DNA from: VRUE01 sp963824215
Lineage (GTDB): Bacteria > Actinomycetota > Thermoleophilia > Solirubrobacterales > 70-9
Direction of reading: 5' to 3'
DNA: 64,000 bases
Assembly (NCBI GenBank): GCA_963824215.1
Contig: CAWGOE010000001.1
Coordinates: 124,001 to 188,000 of the forward strand
Positions 42,462 through 50,518 of the stretch are shown one piece after another (position 1 is the first letter of the stretch; every line of letters begins with the position of its first letter). Position numbers and translations under genes: made by a program. The notes beneath the pieces are model-generated. The model did not search any database. It had not been told where the DNA came from and saw nothing but the letters and a program-made list of their open reading frames with translations.

Positions 42462-43523
42462 ATGTCGACCTTCGACCTGCTCGCCGACCTACCGCTGGAG
42501 ATCGAGGGCTACGAGCTGAGCGGGCTGGAGTACCAAACCCCCGGCTTCGAACGCCTCAGCACCGTGATCCACATCTGGGGCGGCGGCGAGGAGGGGCTCG
42601 GCGAGGATGTCACCTACGACGCGGTCGATCACATCGCCCTGCAAGACGCCGGGCCGAGCCTCGACCTGACCGGCTACGCGACCCTGGGCGAGTTCTGCGA
42701 CTTCATCGGCGGCGTCGACACTTTCCCAAGCGAGCCACAGCGCGACGTCTCACGCCGCTACCGGCGCTGGGCCTTCGAGTCGGCGGCGCTCGACCTGGCG
42801 CTGCGCCAATCCGGCGTCGGCATCGCCGCGGCGCTGAAACGCGACCCCCAGCCGGTCAGCTTCGTCTGCTCGATGCGCCTCGCCGGCGGGCCTGATGAGC
42901 CATCCTCGATCGAGACGCTGCGCAGCAAGCTCGATCCCTACCCCGGCCTACGCTTCAAGCTCGACCCGACCAACGACTGGACCGACGAGCTGATCGCCGC
43001 CCTGGTCGAGACCGGCGCGATCGACTCGCTCGACCTCAAGGGCTTCTACAAAGGCACCGTGGTCGACGTCGAGACCGATCCGGAGCTCTACAGCAAGCTG
43101 ATCGAGGCCTTTCCCGACGCCTGGCTCGAGGACCCCGACGTCAACGAGGAAACGCGGCCGTTGCTGGAGCCGGTCCGCGACCGCCTCACCTGGGACGCGC
43201 CGATCCACTCGATCGCCGACATCGAGGCATTGCCCTGGCCGCCGCGGATGGTCAACGTCAAGCCGTCGAGGATCGGCGGCCTGCGCGACCTCTGCGAGAC
43301 CTACGACTACTGCGCCGAGCGCGGCATCGGCGCCTACGGCGGCGGCCAGTGGGAGCTCGGCGTCGGCCGCGGCCAGATTCAGGTGCTCGCCTCGCTTTTT
43401 CATCCAGATACCCCGAACGACACCGCCCCGAGGGGTTACAACGAATCGCCGCCGCCGCCGGGACTGCCGACCAGCCCGCTGCTGCCGCAGCTGACGCCGA
43501 CGGGGTTTCGCTGGGCTGAGTAG
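42462..43523 (+). CDS. Enolase-superfamily enzyme (muconate-cycloisomerase/mandelate-racemase-like)
   Basis: The ATG at 42462 gives 353 residues. A capping N-terminal domain (~1-110) is followed by a barrel with candidate metal and catalytic residues: LRFKLDPTNDW (Lys), SLDLKGFYKG, AWLEDPDVNE (Glu), WDAPIHSIADI (Asp) and MVNVKPSRIGGLRDL (Lys). These fit the D/E/D-plus-Lys layout of the superfamily, but spacing is not close to a characterised member I can name. The substrate is unknown. It is flanked on both sides by homologous inverted-repeat elements, as a single-gene unit. Confidence 0.78.
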   Translation: MSTFDLLADLPLEIEGYELSGLEYQTPGFERLSTVIHIWGGGEEGLGEDVTYDAVDHIALQDAGPSLDLTGYATLGEFCDFIGGVDTFPSEPQRDVSRRYRRWAFESAALDLALRQSGVGIAAALKRDPQPVSFVCSMRLAGGPDEPSSIETLRSKLDPYPGLRFKLDPTNDWTDELIAALVETGAIDSLDLKGFYKGTVVDVETDPELYSKLIEAFPDAWLEDPDVNEETRPLLEPVRDRLTWDAPIHSIADIEALPWPPRMVNVKPSRIGGLRDLCETYDYCAERGIGAYGGGQWELGVGRGQIQVLASLFHPDTPNDTAPRGYNESPPPPGLPTSPLLPQLTPTGFRWAE

Positions 43524-43527
43524 GTGG

Positions 43528-43652
43528 GGACGGACCGGGGTGTCCCTCCGCCTTGCTGGGTTTTTCGCCTGAAGCGCCTAGGGCCGTCCGAGATTGCGGC
43601 TGGGGCGAAAAAGAGGACGCCGCCGCGGCGGAGGGACACCCCGGTCCGTCCT
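43528..43652. repeat. Long inverted-repeat element 2 (25-bp perfect arms), opposite orientation to element 1
   Basis: Arms 43528-43552 and 43628-43652 are exact reverse complements (left arm begins GGACGGACCGGGGTGTCC and ends CTCCGCC). The outer 12 bases differ from element 1 yet stay perfectly paired. The 75-nt interior, read on the minus strand, is about four-fifths identical to that of element 1, with inner stem TTTTTCGCC/GGCGAAAAA. It begins 4 nt after the enolase-like stop codon. Confidence 0.85.
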
Positions 43653-43749
43653 CTCCAGCCCCTTCGGCTAACCGAATCTCTGCTTCGGCCAACCGAATCC
43701 GAAGTTTCGGCTACGTTTGCGGAACTGCCCCGCCAACAAGGAGCTGAAA

Positions 43750-44280
43750 GTGGCTGAGAAGAGCTTTGCTGATGCGCTTAACGAGCAGATTGCTAATGAG
43801 TTCGCAGCCTCGCAGCAGTATGTCGGGGCCGCTGTTTACTACGACGCGGAAACGCTGCCTCGGCTCGCCCAGTTTTTCTACCGGCAGGCGCTGGAGGAGC
43901 GTGAGCACGCGATGATGATGGTCCAGTACCTGCTCGACGTCGGCGAGGAGGTCCATATCCCCGACATCAAGTCTCAGGAGACGAGCTACTCCGACGGGAT
44001 GGCGCCAGTGAAGATGGCGCTCGAGCAGGAGAAACGGGTCAGCGAGGAGATCTTTGCCTTGTTCGAGCTGGCGCGTGAGGTCAAGGACTACCGCGCCGAG
44101 CACTTCATGCAGTGGTTCGTCAAGGAGCAGGTCGAGGAGGTTGCGCTGATGGGCGACTTGCTGAACGTGGTCGAGCGGTCTAAGGACAATCTGCTGTTGG
44201 CCGAGGACTACATCGCGCGGGAGAACCCGGGCGAGGAGAGTGGTGACCCGACTGCGCCGCCTGCTGCCGGTGAGGAGTGA
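43750..44280 (+). CDS. Ferritin
   Basis: The GTG at 43750 has AAGGAG 7 nt upstream and gives 176 residues. This is a four-helix ferritin-like iron-storage protein. The ferroxidase residues appear as LNEQIANEFAASQQYVG (Glu), FYRQALEEREHAMMMVQYL (Glu, Glu, His), EQEKRVSEEIFALFEL and WFVKEQVEEVALMGDLL (Glu, Gln). It has no haem-ligating Met of bacterioferritin that I can see, so an FtnA-type ferritin is likely. The Glu/Pro/Ala tail is non-conserved. It is monocistronic between elements 2 and 3. Confidence 0.93.
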   Translation: MAEKSFADALNEQIANEFAASQQYVGAAVYYDAETLPRLAQFFYRQALEEREHAMMMVQYLLDVGEEVHIPDIKSQETSYSDGMAPVKMALEQEKRVSEEIFALFELAREVKDYRAEHFMQWFVKEQVEEVALMGDLLNVVERSKDNLLLAEDYIARENPGEESGDPTAPPAAGEE

Positions 44281-44283
44281 GGT

Positions 44284-44389
44284 AAGAGGGACAGGGGTAC
44301 CCCTCCGACGGAACCCGCGCCCACACCTTCCGGAGGATGTGCGTTTAGCGGCTCACAAGTTCCTCTGGAGGGGTACCCCTGTCCCTCTT
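44284..44389. repeat. Long inverted-repeat element 3 (23-bp perfect arms) between convergent genes
   Basis: Arms 44284-44306 and 44367-44389 are exact reverse complements (left arm begins AAGAGGGACAGGGGTACC). Each arm contains the palindrome AGGGGTACCCCT. The 60-nt interior is unrelated by eye to elements 1 and 2. It fills the entire gap between the ferritin stop and the convergent peptidase stop, so it may serve as a bidirectional terminator. Confidence 0.8.
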
Positions 44390-45180
44390 CAGCCCAACCA
44401 GCCGGCCTTTTTGCGCATTGCGGTGATCCGCCGAAACTCAGCGATGTCCTCGCGCAGGGCTGCGGGAGCTGGTGCGGGTAAAAAGCGTGCGGGTAATGGG
44501 GCCTCCACGACGCCCGCCTCTCCCTTGCTGACTTTGTAGGCGCGGGCGCCACGTTGGGCGGTTACTGCGCTCGGGGGGCCTGTGCCCTCCCAGATCAGGC
44601 CGGCGTAGTCGTCTAGGCCGTAGCCGCTTGGCATTCCCTCAGCGACCGCGTCTAGGTAGGCGGCGCGGCGATCGGGTTCGTTGTTGTAGTGGACGCAGAG
44701 GCTGCCGTTCAGCAGCCCCAATCCCGCGCCGGGAAGCGGCTTGCCTGAGGACTTGGTGATGCCGGCCTCAAACCAGCACATCGCCCCGGCGCTCTGGCCG
44801 GCGAGGACGATCCCCTGGCGCCAAGCGAGGCTGAGGATCGCGCTCAGCTCGTGCGCTTCCCAGACCGCGAGCAGGTTGAGCAGGCTGCCGCCGCCGACGT
44901 AGATCAGGTCCTGCTCGAGCAGGTGGTCGCGTAACTCCATCGGTCGCGTGCCAAGGCGAAAGAGGGAGAGGTCGGAGGGGTCGCAGGGCCGCTCGCCAAA
45001 GGCCGAGTAGAAGCGGCCAATCTGCTCCGAGGTGTCGCCACTGGCGGTCGGCAGGATGCAGATCCGCGGCCGGCCGCCGGCCCGCGTCGTCGCCAGCCGC
45101 AGCATCAGCTCGCAGACCGCGCGGTCCTGCGGACGCGACGTGAAGTCGTGCCCGCCGAGAGTGAGAACGCGAGTAATCAT
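44389..45180 (-). CDS. Peptidase S51 (PepE/cyanophycinase-like) family protein, copy A
   Basis: The start at 45180 (MITRVLTLGGHDF) gives 263 residues. The class-I-amidotransferase-like fold is marked by ICILPTASGD, LIYVGGGSLLNLLAVW and the nucleophile motif LAGQSAGAMCWF. Late segments contribute the His/Glu (LCVHYNNEPDRRAAYLDAV). Members hydrolyse alpha-aspartyl dipeptides or related substrates. The adjacent minus-strand gene is a paralogue, so this is a tandem duplication. The exact substrate is not indicated. Confidence 0.9.
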   Translation of the reverse strand: MITRVLTLGGHDFTSRPQDRAVCELMLRLATTRAGGRPRICILPTASGDTSEQIGRFYSAFGERPCDPSDLSLFRLGTRPMELRDHLLEQDLIYVGGGSLLNLLAVWEAHELSAILSLAWRQGIVLAGQSAGAMCWFEAGITKSSGKPLPGAGLGLLNGSLCVHYNNEPDRRAAYLDAVAEGMPSGYGLDDYAGLIWEGTGPPSAVTAQRGARAYKVSKGEAGVVEAPLPARFLPAPAPAALREDIAEFRRITAMRKKAGWLG

Positions 45181-45238
45181 CGGAGCGCGGTCGAGCTTTG
45201 GTTCGGATAGCGACTCAAACCTCGACCGCAAGCGGGCG

Positions 45239-46006
45239 TCATACCGCGACTGCCGTAGACATTGCCTCGGGCAGCGGGGTCAGGAGCGGGGCATCGGAAG
45301 CCCCCAGATAGGCGGTCGCGATGCGCATCTCTACGACCCGCTCACCCATGGCATCGAGGCGGTATCCGCGCGCCTCGGGCCGCGAGGCGACCACCCGGCG
45401 CAGCTCGCTACCGACGAAGTGCAGCGCCGCGCCGTCCTCGGCCGCGTAGCCCGGACGCATGCCGGAGCGGAGGAAGTCGTGGTAGGCGCGGCGACGACTG
45501 GAGCGGGGCTCGTAATGAACGCAGTTGCTGAACGGCAGCAACCCCAGCCCCTCGACCGCGCGCAGCGCCCCGTGGAAACCGGTGACCGCGTCGGAGAACC
45601 AGCAAAGCGAGCCGGCCGAGAGGCCGCAGAGGACGACACCCCGCTCCCATGCCTCACGCAGGATCGCGTCGATCCCGTGTGCCCTCCAGACGCCGAGCAG
45701 GCTGACGACGCTGCCGCCGCCGACGTAGATCAGGTCCTGTTCGAGCAGGTGCGCGCGCAGATCCTCCGGGCCCTGCTCGCGGCGGAAGAGCGAGATGTGG
45801 CTCGCCTCGCAACGGTCGGCCGGAAAGGCCCGGTAGAAGCGCACGATGTAGTGGTCGGCGTCGCCGCTCGCCGCGGGCATGAAGCAGACCCTGGGCCGCC
45901 GCGCCTCGGTCAGCCCAAGCACGTAGTCGTCCAGCAGCGGGTTGCCCGACTCCATCGAGAAGCCACCCCCACCGAAAGCGACGATCTGGCGGAGCACTTT
46001 CTTCAT
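45239..46006 (-). CDS. Peptidase S51 (PepE/cyanophycinase-like) family protein, copy B
   Basis: The 255-residue product is a paralogue of the next gene downstream. It has QIVAFGGGGFSMESGNPLLD, VCFMPAASGDADHYIVRFY, DLIYVGGGSVVSLLGVW and nucleophile motif LCGLSAGSLCWFSDA, followed by FSNCVHYEPRSSRRRAYHDF. The FGGGGFSMES start is typical of PepE-like proteins in actinobacteria. It is separated from copy A by 58 nt, probably in one transcript. Confidence 0.9.
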   Translation of the reverse strand: MKKVLRQIVAFGGGGFSMESGNPLLDDYVLGLTEARRPRVCFMPAASGDADHYIVRFYRAFPADRCEASHISLFRREQGPEDLRAHLLEQDLIYVGGGSVVSLLGVWRAHGIDAILREAWERGVVLCGLSAGSLCWFSDAVTGFHGALRAVEGLGLLPFSNCVHYEPRSSRRRAYHDFLRSGMRPGYAAEDGAALHFVGSELRRVVASRPEARGYRLDAMGERVVEMRIATAYLGASDAPLLTPLPEAMSTAVAV

Positions 46007-46216
46007 CCTCAGATGGTTGCGAGGAAGCGGCAGAACTCGCTTGTACAGCGGTCCGAAGTTTTGGGTATTGCCCTCGCCCGCATGTACAGTGGTCTCGCTG
46101 CACTATCCGAGTGGCACGAGGCGCCATCCCTCCTTCGTTCCCAAGCGGAGATGGATTGTTAACTCGGTACTGGTTCGTCCACAGAACCATGGGTGGGGTG
46201 TACAATCGCGTTTACC

Positions 46217-46921
46217 GTGAACCTCAGCGGGCTGATCGAGAAGGAGCATCTCCCGGCCGGACGCGAAGATCTCGCCGAGCCGCTGATCGCCCACTCCCAA
46301 CGGGAACGGATCCTGGTGGCGATGGCGAGAAGCTGCTCGACCAAGGGCTACAACGCGACGACTATCGCCGACATCTGCGAGCCCGCGGGCGTTTCGCGCG
46401 CCACCTTCTATGAGCTGTTCAAGGACAAGGAGGACTGCTTCCACGCCGCGATGGAAGTATCGCTGGCCGACGCGATGGGCCGGATTCTCTCGGTCTACTC
46501 GCCCGATAAGCCGTGGGCGACGATGGTCCGCGACGCGGCTGCCGAGTTCCTCGACCTACTGGCGAGCCGCCCAGCTTTCGCCCGCATGGCGCTGGTCGAG
46601 GCGCCCTCCTCGGGCGATCGCGCTTTCGAGCTCTACGCCTCGGGCAAGCGAGTGCTGCAGTCGCTGCTCGACCGTGGTCGCGACGACCCGGTCGAGGAGG
46701 AAGCGATTCCTTCCAGCGCCGGCCGCGCGGCGCTCTCCGGCGCCGAGTCGCTGATCGTCGGCCAGATCCTCGCCGGCAACGCGGAGCGACTGCGCGAGCT
46801 ACTGCCGGACATCGTCTACATCACGACCGTTCCCTACCTCGGCCAGGAGGAGGCGCTGCGCCAAGCGCGCGAGGCCGAGCGACTCCCAGAGGTCAAGCCT
46901 CTGGGTCCACCCGGAGGCTGA
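46217..46921 (+). CDS. TetR/AcrR-family regulator 1 of a tandem trio
   Basis: From GTG 46217 the product is 234 residues. The DNA-binding domain is near residues 24-75 (RERILVAMARSCSTKGYNAT, GVSRATFYELFKDKEDCFHA). The ligand-binding half contains AALSGAESLIVGQILAG and VPYLGQEEALRQA. TACAAT at 46201-46206 could be its -10, leaving a very short leader. It is followed at 5 nt by a second TetR gene. Effector unknown. Confidence 0.9.
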   Translation: MNLSGLIEKEHLPAGREDLAEPLIAHSQRERILVAMARSCSTKGYNATTIADICEPAGVSRATFYELFKDKEDCFHAAMEVSLADAMGRILSVYSPDKPWATMVRDAAAEFLDLLASRPAFARMALVEAPSSGDRAFELYASGKRVLQSLLDRGRDDPVEEEAIPSSAGRAALSGAESLIVGQILAGNAERLRELLPDIVYITTVPYLGQEEALRQAREAERLPEVKPLGPPGG

Positions 46922-46926
46922 CCGGA

Positions 46927-47595
46927 GTGGAGCGGGCAGGGGTGGGGGATCGGTGGCGCCCTCCGCGCGGGCGTCACCGGCTGCCGCCGGAGGTCGTGGC
47001 GCGATCCCAGCGCGAGCGCCTGCTCGAGGCAGCGGTGCGCGTGGTCGCTGAGAAGGGCTACGGGGCAATGACGATCGGCGACCTGACCAAGGAGGCGGGG
47101 GTCTCCCGCACGACTTTCTACGAGCTCTTCGAGGACAAGGAGGCCTGCTTCCTCGCCGCTTATGACAATGCGGTCGAGATGCTCGTGCGGCGGGTGATCA
47201 AAGCCTACGAGTCAAAGCAGGCCTGGCCCGATCGAGCAGCGGCCGGGCTCGCGGCGTTGCTCGAGACGCTGTCCGAGGAGCCGGACTTGGCGCGCCTCTC
47301 GCTGGTCGACATCGGCCGCGCCGGCCCAGCCGCACAGCGGCGCTACCGAAACGCGATCCAGCGGTTGACCCCGCTCTTCGAGGACGGCCGGGATTTCGCC
47401 CCGGGCGGGCGCAACCTGCCCGCCAATACGTCGCGAATGGCGATCGGCGGAGTGACCGGCTTGATCGCCGACGAGCTCGTCGCCGGGCGGGCGGACCAGC
47501 TTCCGGGTTTGCTTTCCGACGTGCTTTTTGCCACGCTAGTGCCGTATATCGGCCCAGATGCGGCAGCCAGGGAGGTCGAGAGGCTGACTCGATAA
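46927..47595 (+). CDS. TetR/AcrR-family regulator 2 of a tandem trio
   Basis: The GTG start at 46927 gives 222 residues. The HTH is at ~30-80 (RERLLEAAVRVVAEKGYGAM, GVSRTTFYELFEDKEACFLA). The C-terminal domain ends GGVTGLIADELVAGRADQLP and LFATLVPYIGPDAA. It is clearly related to both neighbours, which points to tandem duplication with divergence. It is 5 nt from regulator 1, probably co-transcribed. Confidence 0.9.
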   Translation: MERAGVGDRWRPPRGRHRLPPEVVARSQRERLLEAAVRVVAEKGYGAMTIGDLTKEAGVSRTTFYELFEDKEACFLAAYDNAVEMLVRRVIKAYESKQAWPDRAAAGLAALLETLSEEPDLARLSLVDIGRAGPAAQRRYRNAIQRLTPLFEDGRDFAPGGRNLPANTSRMAIGGVTGLIADELVAGRADQLPGLLSDVLFATLVPYIGPDAAAREVERLTR

Positions 47596-47618
47596 ACGCC
47601 CACGTACACGTTGCCGCT

Positions 47619-48266
47619 ATGATTCATATACCCGATAGTTCAACCCTGGCGGGCGGGCCGATGGCTGGTAGCGAAACGCGGCGTCAACTGATCCTGGAAG
47701 CGATGGTGCGCGTAGTTGGCCACCAGGGGTACAAGGCAACCTCGGTCGCCGACGTGATCGCGGAGGCCGACGTCTCCCGCACCACCTTCTACAAGCACTT
47801 CGAGGACAAGCACGAGTGCTTCCTCGCTGCCTACGACATGGTGACCGAGCGAGTGTTGGACGAGGTGGTCGCCAACTGCGACGGCGAGCAGGCCTGGCTG
47901 GAGCGGGTGCGGATCGGGCTGACGACGATCGTCGAGATGTTCGCCCTCGACCCCCAGCTGGCGCGGACGGCGATCGTCGAGGTCGCTGCCGCCGGCGCCG
48001 ATGCCCGCCAGCGCCACTGGAACGCGATCACCAAGTTCACCGAGTTCCTCGAGGACGGCGAGGAGCTGACCGGCGGTCGCGAGCTGCCCGACAACATCGC
48101 CCTGATGGCGGCGGGCGCCGTCTCCGGACTGATCTTCGACGAGCTGCTGACCGGGCGGGCGGAGCGACTGCCCCAGCTGCTTCCCGATCTGCTCTTCGCG
48201 CTGCTCGTCCCCTACATCGGCCCCGGCGCGGCAACCGAAGAGATGCGCCGCGCAGCGGCCGGCTGA
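47619..48266 (+). CDS. TetR/AcrR-family regulator 3 of a tandem trio
   Basis: The product is 215 residues from ATG 47619. An equally plausible start is ATG 47661 (MAGSETRRQLILEAMVRVVG, 201 residues), which begins right at the conserved domain; neither has a clear ribosome site. The HTH reads VSRTTFYKHFEDKHECFLAA. The C-terminal half has AAGAVSGLIFDELLTGRAER and LVPYIGPGAATEE, as in regulator 2. It is 23 nt downstream of regulator 2. Confidence 0.88.
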   Translation: MIHIPDSSTLAGGPMAGSETRRQLILEAMVRVVGHQGYKATSVADVIAEADVSRTTFYKHFEDKHECFLAAYDMVTERVLDEVVANCDGEQAWLERVRIGLTTIVEMFALDPQLARTAIVEVAAAGADARQRHWNAITKFTEFLEDGEELTGGRELPDNIALMAAGAVSGLIFDELLTGRAERLPQLLPDLLFALLVPYIGPGAATEEMRRAAAG

Positions 48267-48305
48267 GGCCCCGCGCCTCACCCGCCGCCCCGCCTCCCCA
48301 GTTCT

Positions 48306-48821
48306 CTAGAAAGCGCCGATCTCGCGGCGCAGCTTTGCCCGCACGCGGTGCAGGCGGACCTTGACCGTGCCCAGCGGGATGCCGAGACGGTGGGCGATCG
48401 CCTCCTGGGTCATGTCCTCGTCGTAGCGCAACCGCACCAGTTGGCGATCGCGCTTATTGAGCCGCGCCAGCGCCGCGTGTAGGTCGGCACGTTCGACCGT
48501 GGCCAAAACGCGCTCATCGTCGCTGCCGTGGATCACTTCGATCAGATCGGTCGGCGAGGGCCGGTTGCGGGCGAACTCCCGCAGCGCCTCGTTGCGGACG
48601 ATCGTCGCCAACCACGACTTGCGTGCTGCGTCGTTGCGCAACGTCCCCCGTTTCCGCCATGCTCGGACCATCGAGTCCTGGGCGATGTCCTCGGCCTCCG
48701 TGCGGCTCTTCGCATAGCGGAAGGCGAAGCTGAGACAGATCCGGTGGACCTCATCCCAGTCCCAGGACTCGCTCGGATCTGCTCCCCTGTCCACCCGATG
48801 GTCGAGACGACGGACCTCCAC
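48306..48821 (-). CDS. ECF-type RNA polymerase sigma factor
   Basis: From GTG 48821 the product is 171 residues. Region 2 is LSFAFRYAKSRTEAEDIAQD with SMVRAWRKRG. Region 4 is LNKRDRQLVRLRYDEDMTQE followed by AIAHRLGIPLGTVKVRLHRV. An upstream in-frame stretch to 48869 is possible but would overlap the divergent promoter. No adjacent anti-sigma factor is visible. It directs transcription of an unknown regulon. Confidence 0.88.
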   Translation of the reverse strand: MEVRRLDHRVDRGADPSESWDWDEVHRICLSFAFRYAKSRTEAEDIAQDSMVRAWRKRGTLRNDAARKSWLATIVRNEALREFARNRPSPTDLIEVIHGSDDERVLATVERADLHAALARLNKRDRQLVRLRYDEDMTQEAIAHRLGIPLGTVKVRLHRVRAKLRREIGAF

Positions 48822-48872
48822 GATGCGGATCAGACTAGCAGATTTGATCAATGGAACCTTCCAGAACATTCC

Positions 48873-49679
48873 GTGGTCTCCGCCGTCGTGGAGTCAGCAG
48901 CAGCAGTCCGGTCGGGGAGCCAGTGGGCCGAGCAGGCCTACGAGGCAATCGCCCCCGTCTATGACGATTTCACCGTTCATCACGACTATGAGTTGTGGCT
49001 GGGCAACATCCTTCCCAAGGCCCGCAGCCACGGGTTGCGCGGGCGTCGCCTGCTCGACGTCGGCTGCGGAACTGGGAAGAGCTTCCTGCCGATGCTCAAG
49101 CGGGGATGGGAGGTGACCGCGTGCGATATCTCGCCGTCGATGCTGGAGCTGGCCCGGGCCAAGGCCGGGAACACGGCTCAGCTCTCGGTCGCAGACATGC
49201 GGGAGCTGCCGAAGTTTGGCGAGTTCGATCTTGTCTGGGCGCTGGACGACGCGGTCAACTATCTGCTCAGTGGGGAGGAACTGGGGGAAGCGCTGAGCGG
49301 GATGAAGGCCAACCTGGCCCCCGGCGGACTGCTGATGTTCGACGTCAACACGCTGCAGGCCTACCGCACCTTCTTCGCCGAAGAACAGCGGGTGCAGCGT
49401 GGCGGGAGGCAGTTGATCTGGCGGGGGCAGGGCTCGGCCGACGCGATCCCCGGCTCGATCAGCGAAGCCCGCTTCGAAGTAGAGACGAAGGGCACCCCCG
49501 AGGTAGAGATGCACATCCACCGGCAACGTCATTTTCCCGAGCCCGAAGTCCGCGCGTTACTCGAGTCGGCGAGTCTGGAGTGCCTCGGCGCCTACGGCCA
49601 CGGGTTTGACGCGGTTCCCAAGCAGCCGGTCGATGAACTCGCGCACTCCAAGGTCGTCTACATCTCTCGCAGCGCCTAG
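48873..49679 (+). CDS. SAM-dependent methyltransferase
   Basis: From GTG 48873 (alternative GTG 48888) the product is 268 residues. Class I methyltransferase motifs are visible: QAYEAIAPVYDDFTVHHDYE, motif I RRLLDVGCGTGKSFLPML, the acidic residue after strand 2 (VTACDISPSMLELA), and LVWALDDAVNYLLSGEEL. The C-terminal strand region is VEMHIHRQRHFPEPEV. Substrate unknown. It is divergent from the sigma factor, the starts being about 50 nt apart. Confidence 0.87.
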   Translation: MVSAVVESAAAVRSGSQWAEQAYEAIAPVYDDFTVHHDYELWLGNILPKARSHGLRGRRLLDVGCGTGKSFLPMLKRGWEVTACDISPSMLELARAKAGNTAQLSVADMRELPKFGEFDLVWALDDAVNYLLSGEELGEALSGMKANLAPGGLLMFDVNTLQAYRTFFAEEQRVQRGGRQLIWRGQGSADAIPGSISEARFEVETKGTPEVEMHIHRQRHFPEPEVRALLESASLECLGAYGHGFDAVPKQPVDELAHSKVVYISRSA

Positions 49680-50020
49680 CCCCATAAGCTTCACCGTGGC
49701 GCCCACAGCCCTAGGCGTGGTTTAGAGACCCGCGACACCTGGGTACCTTCGCGATACCTGGCAGGGACCTAACAACGCCGCGGTAGGGCATCGAACCAAT
49801 CGAACCAACACCTAGCTTTCACCACACGACCGACGGTAATGACACACTAACATTGACGCAAGGATTGGGAAATTACCCGAACATTCTAAATGGTGTTGTT
49901 TTGCCTTTCGGCCTGCAGCCAGATTTTTTTCTAGGTACGCATAAGGGTGGGGTTATGGGCGTCATAATTAGCTACTTATATTCTGTAGACTCATAGAGAA
50001 ATAGCTGACAGGCTCGGCGC
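49680..50020. other. Intergenic region without a recognisable gene; AT-rich right half
   Basis: No supported gene. The right half (from ~49840) is visibly richer in A and T than the surrounding GC-rich DNA (for example TTATATTCTGTAGACTCATAG near 49976-49996) and leads into the XRE gene at 50021. A 9-bp tandem duplication ATCGAACCA x2 lies near 49789-49806. The composition change suggests foreign DNA just outside the left att site. Confidence 0.4.
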
Positions 50021-50254
50021 GTGTCAGAGGTGGCTCTCAAGGCTCTTGGCGAAGCGATACGTACGCGGCGGGGCGAAATCGAAGGTCTCTCCCAGGAGGG
50101 ACTCGCTGACCTTGCCGGAATGCATCGCACCTATGTCAGCGAGATCGAGCGCGGGTTGAGGAACCCGAGTTTTCGCAACCTCTTCAAGCTCGCAGCAGCA
50201 CTCGAAATACCGCTCTCCGACCTGGTTGCCCAGGCGGAGCGCAAGTGTGTGTAA
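50021..50254 (+). CDS. Small XRE-family helix-turn-helix protein
   Basis: The 77-residue product (GTG start) is essentially one XRE domain: ALGEAIRTRRGEIEGLSQEG, LADLAGMHRTYVSEIERGL and RNPSFRNLFKLAAALEIPL. The closest architectural match is the single-domain HTH regulator found with restriction-modification or mobile elements. It lies 34 nt left of the attL repeat, hence just outside the recognised integrative element, in AT-rich DNA. It may belong to an earlier insertion at the same tRNA. Confidence 0.85.
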   Translation: MSEVALKALGEAIRTRRGEIEGLSQEGLADLAGMHRTYVSEIERGLRNPSFRNLFKLAAALEIPLSDLVAQAERKCV

Positions 50255-50287
50255 CTGTGGGGTATGAAAATGCCCCGGGGTTACGGG

Positions 50288-50332
50288 ACGGGAGCGACGG
50301 GACTCGAACCCGCGACCTCCGGCGTGACAGGC
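50288..50332 (-). repeat. attL: partial copy of tRNA-Asp 3' half
   Basis: Identical over 45 bases to 57021-57065, running from just beyond the tRNA 3' end through the T arm and anticodon loop. Beyond it the sequence diverges (GCTCATAAAG instead of the remaining tRNA), so this is the displaced end created by integration. Confidence 0.9.
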
Positions 50333-50415
50333 TCATAAAGCGGCCGCGGTTCGGGCCATTTGTGCCTGATTTGGCTTAGGGAAGCGGATTCTCCAACGGT
50401 CTTGATCGAGCTGGG

Positions 50416-50439
50416 TTGGTACCCAAATTGGTACCCAAA
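50416..50439 (+). repeat. Left arm-type sites: TTGGTACCCAAA x2 in tandem
   Basis: Two exact 12-mers TTGGTACCCAAA lie head to tail, 84 nt inside attL and upstream of the integrase gene. The same motif appears twice near the other end (56925-56949). This is the layout of integrase arm-binding sites in a phage-type attP. Confidence 0.7.
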
Positions 50440-50518
50440 CCGCTCGATCCGATGCAGGCGGGCGGTGGCTTGGACAAGACCCCCGAGACTGCATTCGGGA
50501 ACCCAGGAGGTCATCAGC

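Noticed and set aside
42323..44389. CRISPR array
   Set aside because: The repeats are inverted pairs in separate intergenic gaps, not regularly spaced direct repeats, and no cas gene is present.
44284..44389. Arm-type GGTACC sites of an integrase within element 3
   Set aside because: The GGGGTACCCC core differs from TTGGTACCCAAA and no att core is near.
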